From Chryseobacterium sp. JM1 (lineage in GTDB: Bacteria; Bacteroidota; Bacteroidia; Flavobacteriales; Weeksellaceae), in NCBI RefSeq assembly GCF_000737715.1, contig NZ_JPRN01000001.1, forward strand, positions 310,001 to 374,000: a stretch of DNA of 64,000 bases. Direction: 5' to 3'. The position numbers and the translations under genes were made by a program. Below the pieces are notes generated by a model. That model searched no databases, was not told the DNA's origin, and saw nothing but the letters and a program-made list of their open reading frames with translations. This document shows positions 1 through 8,623 of the stretch, in pieces. Numbering within the stretch: position 1 is the first letter of the stretch; the number at the start of each line of letters is the position of its first letter.

Positions 1-28
1 TTAATAATATACTAAAACAACTCATATG

Positions 29-82
29 AATAAAACAAACTTATTTTGTATTTGATTTTTAAAGATAGTTGTTTGTTTTATT
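29..82. repeat. 12-bp inverted repeat
   Basis: AATAAAACAAAC at 29-40 is the exact reverse complement of 71-82, with a 30-nt loop. It lies in AT-rich sequence at the window edge with no recognisable gene. It could be a transcription-end structure for a gene to the left, or chance in AT-rich DNA. Confidence 0.3.
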
Positions 83-194
83 GTCTAGGTAGGTATTGCG
101 ACTTATGCTGTAATATTTGTATTTGACAGGCAACAGAACATAAAAATTTAAGATAACCGAAAATGAGATATTGATTCTAACAACACAAATTGTT

Positions 195-229
195 AAAAGC
201 ACTTACGTTCCCTGTGAGTGTTTTTTTAT
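195..229. terminator. Probable bidirectional terminator at the acpH 3' end
   Basis: An A-rich tract and GCACTTAC face GTGAGTGTTTTTTT across a short loop. The stem (one G:T wobble) has U-tracts on both strands. It begins at the acpH stop codon and would end that transcript, and also any plus-strand transcript entering from the left. Confidence 0.55.
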
Positions 230-822
230 TGATGATCGAGCTGAATCAGCGCATTGACACCTTTGGCGTGAGCGAGAAGATCAGGGAAGAAGTCATCATA
301 ACATTCCTGCAGAAAAGGTTTATTGTTTAGAAATGCTTCGTAAACAGCGATGTCCGGTTCCAGATATTTGGCTTTATTCATCACATTCCGCATGCTGAAT
401 TTAATGCCCCAGTCTTCGCGGTAATTGTACAGCCAGTCATCCTGTTCCATCTTAGTCAGCATTAATTTAAAGTTTTCAGGAAGCCATTCTTCATGTTCGT
501 TAAGGACTCTGTACACTCTTAAGGAATGGGCCTTCCACTCAGCTAATGAATGTAGAGAAAGATCAGTAGCTACAAAATAATCCATAGCCACATCTACAAA
601 AGCACCGGCATAGAGTCTGACCAAAGGAGCAAATACTTTTTTAGCCTCATGAATAGCCGGATGGGAATCTGTGAAAGTATCCACAGCTCTGTGCAGCGTA
701 ATACCATCCTGAATATCTTTCGGAAAAGAATAGCGGTCTTTGTTCCGGATAAAATCTTCAAGAAACTGTCCTACGATCTGTCCGTCCGAAAAAGTAAGAA
801 AAGAATGGGCTAAATAATTCAT
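226..822 (-). CDS. acpH: Acyl carrier protein phosphodiesterase family (AcpH/DUF479)
   Basis: The 198-aa product has the AcpH layout throughout. It starts MNYLAHSFL, followed by GQFLEDF (the conserved metal-binding Asp region) and HRAVDTFTDSH near residues 44-54, an HD-like metal-binding signature. E. coli AcpH removes the 4'-phosphopantetheine arm from holo-ACP in the cytoplasm; the same reaction is inferred here. Its length is normal for the family. It is transcribed alone, 91 bp from the next gene on the same strand, with a hairpin right after the stop. Distant Bacteroidota members are not all biochemically tested, so the exact substrate is inferred. Confidence 0.85.
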   Translation of the reverse strand: MNYLAHSFLTFSDGQIVGQFLEDFIRNKDRYSFPKDIQDGITLHRAVDTFTDSHPAIHEAKKVFAPLVRLYAGAFVDVAMDYFVATDLSLHSLAEWKAHSLRVYRVLNEHEEWLPENFKLMLTKMEQDDWLYNYREDWGIKFSMRNVMNKAKYLEPDIAVYEAFLNNKPFLQECYDDFFPDLLAHAKGVNALIQLDHQ

Positions 823-913
823 AAACGAATATAAAAATTTTTACCCAAAAAACCTCCATCTGTAAGGAACAGAGCATTGAAAAACTTTTAAGAATTCTGA
901 AAATATGTGAGGA

Positions 914-2020
914 TTAGCCAGCCTGTTCTTTTTTGAACTCAGAAGGCGTCATATCCGTCATTTTTTTGAAAATCGTATTAAAAGCTGTTTTGGAATTAAA
1001 GCCGGATTCAAAGGCAATGCCTACCATAGATAATTTTTTGTACGAATCATCCGTGAGCATTTTCTTGGCATGTTCTATTCTGTATTTGTTCACAAAATAA
1101 AAGAAGTTTTCATGAAAGCCGTTGTTCAGTAGATAAGACAGTTGATGCGCATTGATCTGAAGCAGATCCGACAGCTTAAGCAAATTAAGATCGCCATCCA
1201 GATGAGGCTTTTCTGTTTCCATTAAAGCATTTAACCTGAGTTTTAAACTTCCAAGCTCATGATCGGGGATCAGTTTTTTTCTTTCCGTTTCTTCTTCCTC
1301 ACTTTCCAGCTCGATAGATAAAAGCTCATCGCGCTGTTTCTTATTCACAGGATAAATTTCTTTCTGCCTCAGTACATAATATAAAGTGCTGTAGACAATG
1401 AATAAAAACAAAAGATCCATCACCAGATGCTGATGCATTTTATAGACAAAAGCATTAAACAGCTCGTAACCCACCGTAATAATAATGGTGACAAAAAGAA
1501 GGAAACTCAGCTTGATCAGCCATTGCAGATCCATATTTTCGGTATTGGAAGAAATGGTTTCAATCCTTTTCTGATGCCTCCTGATTTTAAAATAAATAAG
1601 CGCGATATAAGGAAGATTATGTGCAACATCGATCAGCAAAACCGCATTGTAAATCACCGGGTGTTTATCCGAGTTGAAAAGTAAAATCCAATAGATCGCG
1701 GGAACAATAAGACAGACCAGATCCCTCGTTTTAAAACGGTAATTGGGATTAATAAAAAACACAACACTGAAAAACAGGAGAACCGGCGTGAATATCTGTA
1801 TCGAATAGACTGAAGATGTCAGCAAAGGCCCCGGAGGTAATCCGCAAAACTGTAAAACATTCAAAATCCAGTAGCTGGACCACAAAAGCAGGAATAGCCC
1901 GAAAAACAAGTTCGCTTTCCTGTTGACCCTCATCGGATTGATCAGTACCGTAAATGAAAGCAGGGTCAGACCTCCGTAGAGCAGGACAAGAACAAACTTT
2001 TGGATATTTTCAAGCTGCAT
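914..2020 (-). CDS. Membrane-anchored AraC-family transcriptional regulator
   Basis: The 368-aa protein has an N-terminal half of about six or seven hydrophobic segments (residues 8-215). A charged Glu/Lys-rich linker (about 235-255) leads to a C-terminal AraC-type DNA-binding domain (about 265-365) with the typical ending SMVGIAFESGFNSKTAFNTIFKKMTD, shown here only in outline (FESGFNSKTAFN core). This 7TM-plus-AraC design is common in Flavobacteriia and suggests a regulator that responds to a membrane or extracellular signal. It follows radA by 12 bp on the same strand, so it may be cotranscribed. The target genes cannot be read from sequence. Confidence 0.8.
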   Translation of the reverse strand: MQLENIQKFVLVLLYGGLTLLSFTVLINPMRVNRKANLFFGLFLLLWSSYWILNVLQFCGLPPGPLLTSSVYSIQIFTPVLLFFSVVFFINPNYRFKTRDLVCLIVPAIYWILLFNSDKHPVIYNAVLLIDVAHNLPYIALIYFKIRRHQKRIETISSNTENMDLQWLIKLSFLLFVTIIITVGYELFNAFVYKMHQHLVMDLLFLFIVYSTLYYVLRQKEIYPVNKKQRDELLSIELESEEEETERKKLIPDHELGSLKLRLNALMETEKPHLDGDLNLLKLSDLLQINAHQLSYLLNNGFHENFFYFVNKYRIEHAKKMLTDDSYKKLSMVGIAFESGFNSKTAFNTIFKKMTDMTPSEFKKEQAG

Positions 2021-2032
2021 GTGGAATGGTTT

Positions 2033-3382
2033 TTAAAAGATCCGTTCGTGGAAATCCTCAATTTTGCTCACTTCCTCGATTTTAATTCCAAATTTTCTTT
2101 TCGGAATCTTGTTGAGGTTGGAGACAAATATTTTTTCATAGCCTAATTTTTCAGCTTCTGTAATTCTCTGTTCCACCTGTGCGATAGGACGGATCTCTCC
2201 GCTTAGCCCGATTTCACCTGCAAAACAAAAATGCTCGGAAATCGCAATATCTTCATTGGAAGACAGGATAGAAGCCACCACGGCAAGATCCAGTGCGGGA
2301 TCATCCGTTTTGATTCCGCCTGTAATATTTAAAAAGACATCTTTCGCACCCAGCTGAAAACCTGCCCGTTTTTCAAGGACAGCCAACAGCATATTCAGTC
2401 TTTTGGCATCAAATCCTGTAGAACTTCTTTGCGGAGTTCCATAAACTGCGGTACTTACCAAAGCCTGAATTTCCAAAAGCATCGGCCGGTTTCCTTCCAA
2501 AGTGACCGCCACTGAGTTTCCGGAAAGTTCTTCAAATTTCTTGGTGATCAGGATTTCAGAAGGATTTCTGATCTCTTTTAAACCTTGTGAAACCATTTCG
2601 TAAATTCCAATCTCGGAAGTAGATCCGAAACGGTTTTTATTGGCCCTGAGCAGTCTGAAAAGGTGATTTCTATCTCCATCGAAATTTAAAACCACGTCTA
2701 CCATATGTTCCAGCACCTTCGGTCCGGCAATCTGGCCGTCTTTCGTGATATGGCCTACCAGGAAAACCGGGATATTATTTTCTTTCGCGTATTTGATGAT
2801 CTCATTGGAACATTCTCTGATCTGGGAAACTGTTCCCGGCGAGCTTTCAATTAACTGAGACTGCAAAGTCTGAATGGAGTCGATGATCATCAAATCCGGT
2901 TCCAGCTTTTTGGCTTCGTGAAGGATTTTTTCCAGCGACGTTTCCGTAAAAAGAAAACAGTTCGGGTTTTGGACATCCGTCAGCCTGTCCGCTCTCATCT
3001 TGATCTGCGAAGCACTTTCCTCTCCGGATACGTAGAACACTTTTTTCTTCATCTTTAAAGCCAGCTGAAGCAAAAGGGTAGATTTTCCGATTCCCGGCTC
3101 TCCACCGATTAACGTTACTGACCCCAGTACAATACCACCTCCCAGAACGCGGTTCAGTTCTTCGGAAGGCGTTTTTATTCTCGGTTCTTCGCTGGTCACC
3201 ACTTCAATAATGTTGATGACATGCTGTTTTGATTTTGAAAAGGGTGGGGTTTTGGATGAGGTTTTCTCAACAACTTCTTCCACAAGGGTATTCCATTCTC
3301 CGCAGTTTTTGCATTGCCCCATCCATTGGGAATATTGGGTTCCGCAGTTTTGACAGAAATATGCTGTTTTCAGTTTTGCCAT
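2033..3382 (-). CDS. radA: DNA repair protein RadA
   Basis: RadA is a RecA-like ATPase and DnaB-type helicase that drives branch migration in recombinational repair. The 449-aa product has every expected part: a C4 zinc finger (Cys10, Cys13, Cys24, Cys27), Walker A GGEPGIGKST at 93-102, Walker B in LMIIDSIQ near 165-171, the RadA-specific KNRFG motif at 249-253, and a C-terminal Lon-protease-like domain from about residue 285. Length is normal. The first Met gives an intact zinc finger and is the natural start. It diverges from a small membrane-protein gene across only 55 bp. Confidence 0.97.
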   Translation of the reverse strand: MAKLKTAYFCQNCGTQYSQWMGQCKNCGEWNTLVEEVVEKTSSKTPPFSKSKQHVINIIEVVTSEEPRIKTPSEELNRVLGGGIVLGSVTLIGGEPGIGKSTLLLQLALKMKKKVFYVSGEESASQIKMRADRLTDVQNPNCFLFTETSLEKILHEAKKLEPDLMIIDSIQTLQSQLIESSPGTVSQIRECSNEIIKYAKENNIPVFLVGHITKDGQIAGPKVLEHMVDVVLNFDGDRNHLFRLLRANKNRFGSTSEIGIYEMVSQGLKEIRNPSEILITKKFEELSGNSVAVTLEGNRPMLLEIQALVSTAVYGTPQRSSTGFDAKRLNMLLAVLEKRAGFQLGAKDVFLNITGGIKTDDPALDLAVVASILSSNEDIAISEHFCFAGEIGLSGEIRPIAQVEQRITEAEKLGYEKIFVSNLNKIPKRKFGIKIEEVSKIEDFHERIF

Positions 3383-3437
3383 ACTGCGAAGTTAAAAAAA
3401 ATGAATCTCCTTTCAGAATTTTAATTAATTTTCGGGC

Positions 3438-3872
3438 ATGAAAAATATTCTGGTGAGAAGCCTGGTCGTATTTATTGTGATGAGTCTTCTCAATGCTCAA
3501 TTCTGCGAATGGACATTGCAATTTTTAAAAGTAAAATCAGATGGGACAGCAATGGTGCCAATGGGGGTTTTGATAGAATGTCTTATCGTAACCGTTGTCA
3601 GTTTTATTACGGTATTAGTGTTCAGGAAAAATTATCATTCAATGGTAAGAATGGCGGTTTTATTTGAAATTATTTATTTACTCACGTTACTCATTTCAGG
3701 AACGAACCCCATTAAATATTTTTCAGACCAGGGAGATGCAGAGTTTCTGGCTTTATTTATTTATGTCAACTCATTCGTCGTATTTCTTGTGATTTGCCTT
3801 TTTAATTTAATGTATTCTAAAATAATCACTCCAAAATTAAAAACTAACATACATCAAGATGAGAATGAGTGA
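3438..3872 (+). CDS. Small four-segment membrane protein, unknown function
   Basis: I do not recognise this 144-aa protein. It has about four hydrophobic stretches (roughly residues 5-22, 42-62, 70-90 and 105-127) and a short hydrophilic tail ending HQDENE, so it is probably an inner-membrane protein. It starts 55 bp from divergent radA and ends 40 bp before the yceI-like gene on the same strand, so the two may be cotranscribed. No catalytic motif is visible. Confidence 0.65.
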   Translation: MKNILVRSLVVFIVMSLLNAQFCEWTLQFLKVKSDGTAMVPMGVLIECLIVTVVSFITVLVFRKNYHSMVRMAVLFEIIYLLTLLISGTNPIKYFSDQGDAEFLALFIYVNSFVVFLVICLFNLMYSKIITPKLKTNIHQDENE

Positions 3873-3912
3873 TATATCATACCTTTACTTACTCAACTAA
3901 AAATAAGTTATA

Positions 3913-4482
3913 ATGAAAAAAGTACTTTTATCTTTCGTATTCACGCTGTTAAGCGTTTTGAGTTTTGCACAGACAGAATGGGTGGCAGATCCGATGCATT
4001 CTTCAGTGAATTTCAATATCAAGCATATGGGAATCAACTTTGTACAGGGTAGATTTGATAAATTTGAAGGAAAAATAATGGCTAATGCGGCCAATTTAGA
4101 TAATGCCGTTTTTGCATTCGAAGTGGAGGTAAACTCCATCAATACCGGAACGGAAATGAGAGATAAACACCTTAAAAGTGCCGACTTTTTTGATGCCGAA
4201 AAATATCCGGCGATGAGCTTCCACAGCAAATCTATCACTAAGGATAAAAATAATACCTACATTCTGAAAGGTGCTCTGAAGATCAAAGAAACGGTAAAAG
4301 ATGTAAGCATTCCGGTAACATTCGGTGGTGTGACTAAAAATCAGCAAGGGAAAGAAGTAATGGGCTTCCAGGCGAAATTTACAGTTAACCGTTTAGACTA
4401 CGGAATCAAATATGACCCAACCGGTGCAGGCGTAGCTAAAGATGTAGATGTAAGTTTATATTTTGAACTGGTAAAACAATAA
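3913..4482 (+). CDS. YceI-family periplasmic lipid-binding-like protein
   Basis: The 189-aa protein begins with a cleavable signal peptide (about residues 1-19, ending SFAQ). It continues with the full YceI fold: WVADPMHSSVNFNIKHMG, then a VNSINTG strand, the KSADFFDAEKYPAMSFHS signature, and FTVNRLDYGI near the end. YceI proteins form a lipocalin-like barrel that binds polyisoprenoid or amphiphilic ligands in the periplasm; the ligand here is unknown. A strong hairpin terminator follows 20 bp after the stop. Length and start are normal. Confidence 0.93.
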   Translation: MKKVLLSFVFTLLSVLSFAQTEWVADPMHSSVNFNIKHMGINFVQGRFDKFEGKIMANAANLDNAVFAFEVEVNSINTGTEMRDKHLKSADFFDAEKYPAMSFHSKSITKDKNNTYILKGALKIKETVKDVSIPVTFGGVTKNQQGKEVMGFQAKFTVNRLDYGIKYDPTGAGVAKDVDVSLYFELVKQ

Positions 4483-4502
4483 TTGTATAGATAATTTTGT
4501 TA

Positions 4503-4540
4503 AAAAAGGTTTTTCAAGTGATTGAAAAACCTTTTTTTTA
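4503..4540. terminator. Rho-independent terminator after the yceI-like gene
   Basis: AAAAAAGGTTTTTCA pairs with TGAAAAACCTTTTTT across a short loop, followed by a T-run. The A/T tracts on both sides make it potentially bidirectional. Confidence 0.85.
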
Positions 4541-4550
4541 TTAGAATTGA

Positions 4551-4630
4551 GCTCTCGCAGATTCAGCCGATCAGGCAGATTTAACGTAAACATCTGTTCC
4601 ATCTGCTCAATCAGCGCGAGATTATTTTTT
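4551..4630. repeat. Dispersed palindromic CTCGCAGAT element, copy 1
   Basis: About 80 bp opening GCTCTCGCAGAT and closing near CAGCGCGAGATTATTTT, with repeated CAGAT/ATCTG words arranged as an imperfect palindrome. A related element with the same opening and inner words lies at 47117-47194. It fills the convergent gap between the yceI-like gene and the ynbC-like gene. Confidence 0.6.
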
Positions 4631-4633
4631 AAT

Positions 4634-6328
4634 TTAAGAATTAATCTTTCCTGAAGAAACGGTGAAAATACCGTAATCATCAATCAGCATGTTTTCTTTA
4701 CGAACCCCGCTGTGATTCATGACTCTGTCCAGTTCCTTCTGCGAACGCCTTCTCATAACCCAGTCTTTGTTCTGATGATTATTCAAAACATAAGCGATCA
4801 TTTTCAGTTGCGGATGCCACGGCTGTCCGGTATAAACAACAAAAGAATTTTTTTCGGAAACGGAAGCCGCTCCTTTTATTGCTTTAGCTGCCATTTCATT
4901 GTCTCCAAACAGTTCCAGAATTCCTGAAATAATGGTGATATTCGGCTCAAAGTTGATCTTTTTATAGGTTTCAGGATCAAAGCAATCGAAGTTGGTAAAA
5001 CGGATATTCTGATAATTTTTATCTTTGATCACCTGTTCTCCGATCTCAATATTAGCCTTTACAAATTCATTGATAACGATTTCTGCTTCAGGATGTTTTT
5101 CTTTAATATCGAATAGATAATTTCCCGTTCCACCGGCAATATCAAGAATTTTAATCTTTCTGCCTTCCTTTTTAAGACTTTGAATATTCTGCTCCAAAAG
5201 TTGAATCAGATGTTCTTTACGGATACGGATTCCTTTCCAGCCGATCGCATTCAAGTAATTTTTATCCATCATTTTCCCAAAACCTAATTTTCCTTTCGGT
5301 TGGTTCTGATACACATAATGTAACGAAGCTCCGGAATCAAAACCGTGTTTCAGGCCGATAGCCATTCCGTTACTTATTTTCCCAATGTTATTAAGAGAGA
5401 ACTTCTGAAGTTTAAAATTCAGATTATTCCCGACATTATTCTGAAGATCTTCATATTCCTTTATTGAAAAACGATCAGGATGAAGAGAAGCTGTTTTATG
5501 CGTTCTGTTGAAACATTTTTCTGCAAAATCGGCAACCTTATCGTAAACTTTCTCTTTTCCGGTGTCAAACATGATTCCATGGAAAAAGCCGGATAATACT
5601 TCATATTTCTTTAAATCGGTATCAAGCTTGTCATAAAACGTTTTCTGTTCTTTATTAAAAACCACATGGTCTTTTTCTGCGGCAAGAATGAGGGCTGGTG
5701 TATCAATAGCTTCGGCATCTTCTACCAGACGTTTTCCTGCTTTCGCAAGATCGATAAGAAGCTCAGCGTCGATAGATCTTGTAATCAGTGGATCTGTATC
5801 ATATGCTTTTTGCTGCTCAGGATCGTGGGTCAGCATTTTGGATTTTACGTAGCTTTTAATAATGAGCCCTTTTTTAAGCTTTGTCCCAAGCGTGATCATT
5901 TCGTTGGCTAAGGGAACGATAAGATTAATTTTAAAAGCAGGCGCCAGAAGTGCCATTCCTGCAATATCCGGAGCGAAATCGTGGGCCCATGCCGAAGCTA
6001 CAACACCTCCGATGCTGTTCGCTAAAACAAAAATATCTGAAATAGGCACACTGTATTTTGATCCCAAAAATTTGGAGAAAGAATCCAGATCTCTAACGTA
6101 ATCCATGAAAACAGAAGAGGTCTTGGTTTCTGTATGCCCGTGTCCGCGGAGATCAAAAGCGAAAATACTGTACTTCGAAAACTGGGGTGACTGGGCGATA
6201 TCGTTCAGTCTTTCCGAATGCTCATGACCACGGTGGATAATGATGATGCTTTTCTGTTGAGGCTGATAATTCCACTCGCGGTAGAACATACTACTGCCGT
6301 CAAAACTCTTAAAATGTCCGCTGTTCAT
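4634..6328 (-). CDS. ynbC: Fused alpha/beta hydrolase and SAM methyltransferase (YnbC-like)
   Basis: This 564-aa protein has two enzymes in one chain. Residues 1-280 are a serine alpha/beta hydrolase of the monoacylglycerol-lipase type: HRGHEHSERL near the oxyanion region, nucleophile motif ANSIGG (AxSxG form), acid in LAAEKDHVV and histidine in SGFFHGIMFD. Residues 290-564 are a class I methyltransferase with SAM motif ILDIAGGTGNY near 400. E. coli YnbC has the same fusion and a similar length (about 585 aa by recall). It lies 3 bp after the ynbD-like gene, so the two are surely cotranscribed. The substrate is unknown; the context points to a phospholipid or its head group. Confidence 0.88.
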   Translation of the reverse strand: MNSGHFKSFDGSSMFYREWNYQPQQKSIIIIHRGHEHSERLNDIAQSPQFSKYSIFAFDLRGHGHTETKTSSVFMDYVRDLDSFSKFLGSKYSVPISDIFVLANSIGGVVASAWAHDFAPDIAGMALLAPAFKINLIVPLANEMITLGTKLKKGLIIKSYVKSKMLTHDPEQQKAYDTDPLITRSIDAELLIDLAKAGKRLVEDAEAIDTPALILAAEKDHVVFNKEQKTFYDKLDTDLKKYEVLSGFFHGIMFDTGKEKVYDKVADFAEKCFNRTHKTASLHPDRFSIKEYEDLQNNVGNNLNFKLQKFSLNNIGKISNGMAIGLKHGFDSGASLHYVYQNQPKGKLGFGKMMDKNYLNAIGWKGIRIRKEHLIQLLEQNIQSLKKEGRKIKILDIAGGTGNYLFDIKEKHPEAEIVINEFVKANIEIGEQVIKDKNYQNIRFTNFDCFDPETYKKINFEPNITIISGILELFGDNEMAAKAIKGAASVSEKNSFVVYTGQPWHPQLKMIAYVLNNHQNKDWVMRRRSQKELDRVMNHSGVRKENMLIDDYGIFTVSSGKINS

Positions 6329-6331
6329 AGT

Positions 6332-7633
6332 TTAAATTTTTTTCAAAAAATCCTTGAGATAAGGATGAATTACTGCATTTTTGTGAATGCCTGTCATGGT
6401 GTTTACTGCTTCATCTATGGGTAAAGATAGAATATTTTTCATTACTAAAATGCCTATGACAGAGCTTCTTGTAAAGCCCATCGTACAGTGAATGAAAATT
6501 TTTCCATCCGCCGAAAGTATTTTATAGTTTTCTGTGATTTCTGTAACCAGTTTTTTGGTTTGATCAATATCCAAAGTTCCAATATCCAGAAAGGGAACTG
6601 AGTGATAAGACGATTTCTTTTTTAAATCCTGTATTTCCTCCATTTCTGCTGAAAGATCATAGATCAAAGTATTTCTGCTGATCTCAAAATGACGAAGATC
6701 TTCAAGACCGGGCCTTGATGAAATATAAATGCGGGGCGCAATTGCCAACGGTTTTTTATTCTTCCTTAAAAATTTCCAGAACGTCCAATAGATCATTAGA
6801 TAAGGTGCATAAAAGATCTTTTTCCACCATGAAATATTTCCGTTTTTGTCTTTTAAAAGATGGACATTATTCTTTTGATACTGATATCCGATGATAATAG
6901 CCATTGCGGCAGGCCACAATATAATAAGCCAGAAGTGTCCATAAAACTGGTTTATAAGAATTGATGCAGAAATCAAAATCCATCCGAATAGAAAATAGAA
7001 ATTGGCCACCTGAAAATTTCTGTACTGAAAATCATTTTTCCGGTAAGGGAAAACCATAAAACTGATATGCGCTAGAACCGTTCCCGAAAGAATATCGATG
7101 AAATGATGTTGGTAAGTTGTTAGCGTAGAAATTCCAAGCACAATAAGCCATAGCATTAAAAAGATGCGGAATTTTGTAAAGTTTCTGAAAACGGTCCAGA
7201 AAATAAAAGCATAGGCAATATGAAGCGAAGGCGACTGGTTGAAAGGTGAATCAAATACTTTTAAAAACTGAAAAGAGTAGTCCAGAACAGAGCCGTCTGT
7301 CATTGGTTTGGGTAAAGAAAACTGTAACGGAAATACGATGAAACACAGACCCGCTGCAACAGTCGTAAACAGCATTCTTTTGGTCAAAACGGTAAGCTGT
7401 TCTTTATCGCGGCAGAAAAAGAATACGGAACAGAAAAAAATGCCGCTGGTCATGTACGGGATAATGCTCCATGACAGAAATGGAATGTATTTTTCAAAAT
7501 CAAACACAAAAGACGGAACTTTTTCAGCTCTTGACGTATACCATGCGGCAAAATTGTAAACAGTCGTGAATACAATCGCACAGAGAGCAAAAGCGAAGAT
7601 TTGCTGTTTTAAGGTCGGTCGTCTTTCATCCAT
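6332..7633 (-). CDS. ynbD: Membrane PAP2 and dual-specificity phosphatase fusion (YnbD-like)
   Basis: I start this at the internal Met (MDERRPTLKQ), giving 433 aa, close to E. coli YnbD (430 aa by recall). The upstream in-frame start at 7702 would overlap the SDR gene much more. The N-terminal two thirds carry about eight membrane segments and a PAP2-type core: SPSLHIAYA (PSLH rather than PSGH) and YQHHFIDILSG. The C-terminal about 130 residues are a cytoplasmic dual-specificity phosphatase with an intact CX5R site in HCTMGFTRS. PSLH is typical of the AUR1/inositol-phosphorylceramide-synthase branch of PAP2. It overlaps the SDR stop by 25 bp. A head-group transfer or dephosphorylation role is inference. 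Confidence 0.86.
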   Translation of the reverse strand: MDERRPTLKQQIFAFALCAIVFTTVYNFAAWYTSRAEKVPSFVFDFEKYIPFLSWSIIPYMTSGIFFCSVFFFCRDKEQLTVLTKRMLFTTVAAGLCFIVFPLQFSLPKPMTDGSVLDYSFQFLKVFDSPFNQSPSLHIAYAFIFWTVFRNFTKFRIFLMLWLIVLGISTLTTYQHHFIDILSGTVLAHISFMVFPYRKNDFQYRNFQVANFYFLFGWILISASILINQFYGHFWLIILWPAAMAIIIGYQYQKNNVHLLKDKNGNISWWKKIFYAPYLMIYWTFWKFLRKNKKPLAIAPRIYISSRPGLEDLRHFEISRNTLIYDLSAEMEEIQDLKKKSSYHSVPFLDIGTLDIDQTKKLVTEITENYKILSADGKIFIHCTMGFTRSSVIGILVMKNILSLPIDEAVNTMTGIHKNAVIHPYLKDFLKKI

Positions 7634-8370
7634 TGGGCTTTCCTGAACATGATCATATTTAATAAAAAAGGAGGAAGTATGGATAATGATCTCATCATCC
7701 ATTTCATTTTTGTGGGGAAAATTACCAGTTTTTCCTGCTTTTCAATCGCTTTGGAAATAATATGGACAGCCGTTTCCACATCAGTAAGGAAAGGTTTTTT
7801 ATGAAGATCATTATTATTGAGCTGTCTGAGTTTTTCAGTGTCTACATATCCCGGAGCGATGGCTGTTACAGAAATCCCAAACGTTTTCAGTGCCCGACGA
7901 TAAGCATCCGCAATCTGAATCACCGACCGTTTTGTTTTGGTATAAAGACTGGAGTTTTCATAATCTAATATTCCTGAAACGGAAGCAATAACAGCGATGC
8001 TGCCTTTTTTCTGTCCTTTCATTGCTTTTCTGGCGACTTCAAAGCAGTTGGCTGTTCCCAGAATATTGGTCTGAAGCATTTCTTCAGCTTCTTCATAGGA
8101 AATTTTTCCGGCTACATCTTCGGCATAACTTCCTGCACAATTGATGAAAATATCAAGAGTCTTTCCATCGGTTTGAAAAGAACGTAGTGCAGCGGCAATT
8201 GAATTCATATCACAAACATCAGCCTGAAATAGTTTCAGATTTTCAAAAGTATTTTCAGGAACCTTTCCGGGATTTCGTCCACAGATTCCTACATCGTATC
8301 CTTTTTTAAGATAATGCCGGGCAAGAGCATAGCCGATACCGGAAGTTCCGCCTGCGATAAAAATAGTCAT
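7609..8370 (-). CDS. Short-chain dehydrogenase/reductase (SDR)
   Basis: This 253-aa classical SDR has the nucleotide-binding GGTSGIG near residues 7-13, INCAGSY near 76, a catalytic Ser in IASVSG and the YTKTK (YxxxK) dyad near 143-147, followed by PGYVDTE. Arg31 in the CGRNP stretch after the second strand suggests NADP(H). A C-terminal hydrophobic tail suggests membrane association. It heads a tight run with the ynbD- and ynbC-like genes (25-bp overlap, then a 3-bp gap). It is not part of the E. coli ynb set, so it is an added step, perhaps oxidising or reducing a lipid tail or head-group alcohol (inference). Confidence 0.85.
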   Translation of the reverse strand: MTIFIAGGTSGIGYALARHYLKKGYDVGICGRNPGKVPENTFENLKLFQADVCDMNSIAAALRSFQTDGKTLDIFINCAGSYAEDVAGKISYEEAEEMLQTNILGTANCFEVARKAMKGQKKGSIAVIASVSGILDYENSSLYTKTKRSVIQIADAYRRALKTFGISVTAIAPGYVDTEKLRQLNNNDLHKKPFLTDVETAVHIISKAIEKQEKLVIFPTKMKWMMRSLSILPPFLLNMIMFRKAQWMKDDRP

Positions 8371-8537
8371 GAGAGGGTTGTGATTTGAATTTTATGTAAA
8401 AATAGATTTTAAAACTGAAAGTTGGATTTTTATCAACCACAAAAGGTTCAAAAGTTTTAAACACTTTAGTCATTTGAAGTGTAAAGGTTTGAGGATAGAA
8501 GTTCACATGAATTTTTTGAAATTAAAGATTTTCAATA

Positions 8538-8604
8538 TTCAATAGGAATGGGCTTTGGCACTTTTAATGAAAATAATAGCAATATCATTCGGCTTTAGCC
8601 AAAA
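8538..8604. repeat. Dispersed GGCTTTAGCC element, copy 1
   Basis: It opens TTCAATAGGAATGGGCTTT and closes GGCTTTAGCCAAAA, about 67 bp overall. A second copy with the same ends and a diverged middle lies at 58646-58709. It occupies the 253-bp gap between the patatin-like gene and the SDR gene, where the ynb-like cluster may be split into two transcripts. Confidence 0.65.
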
Positions 8605-8623
8605 TATATTTCATCATAAAAAA

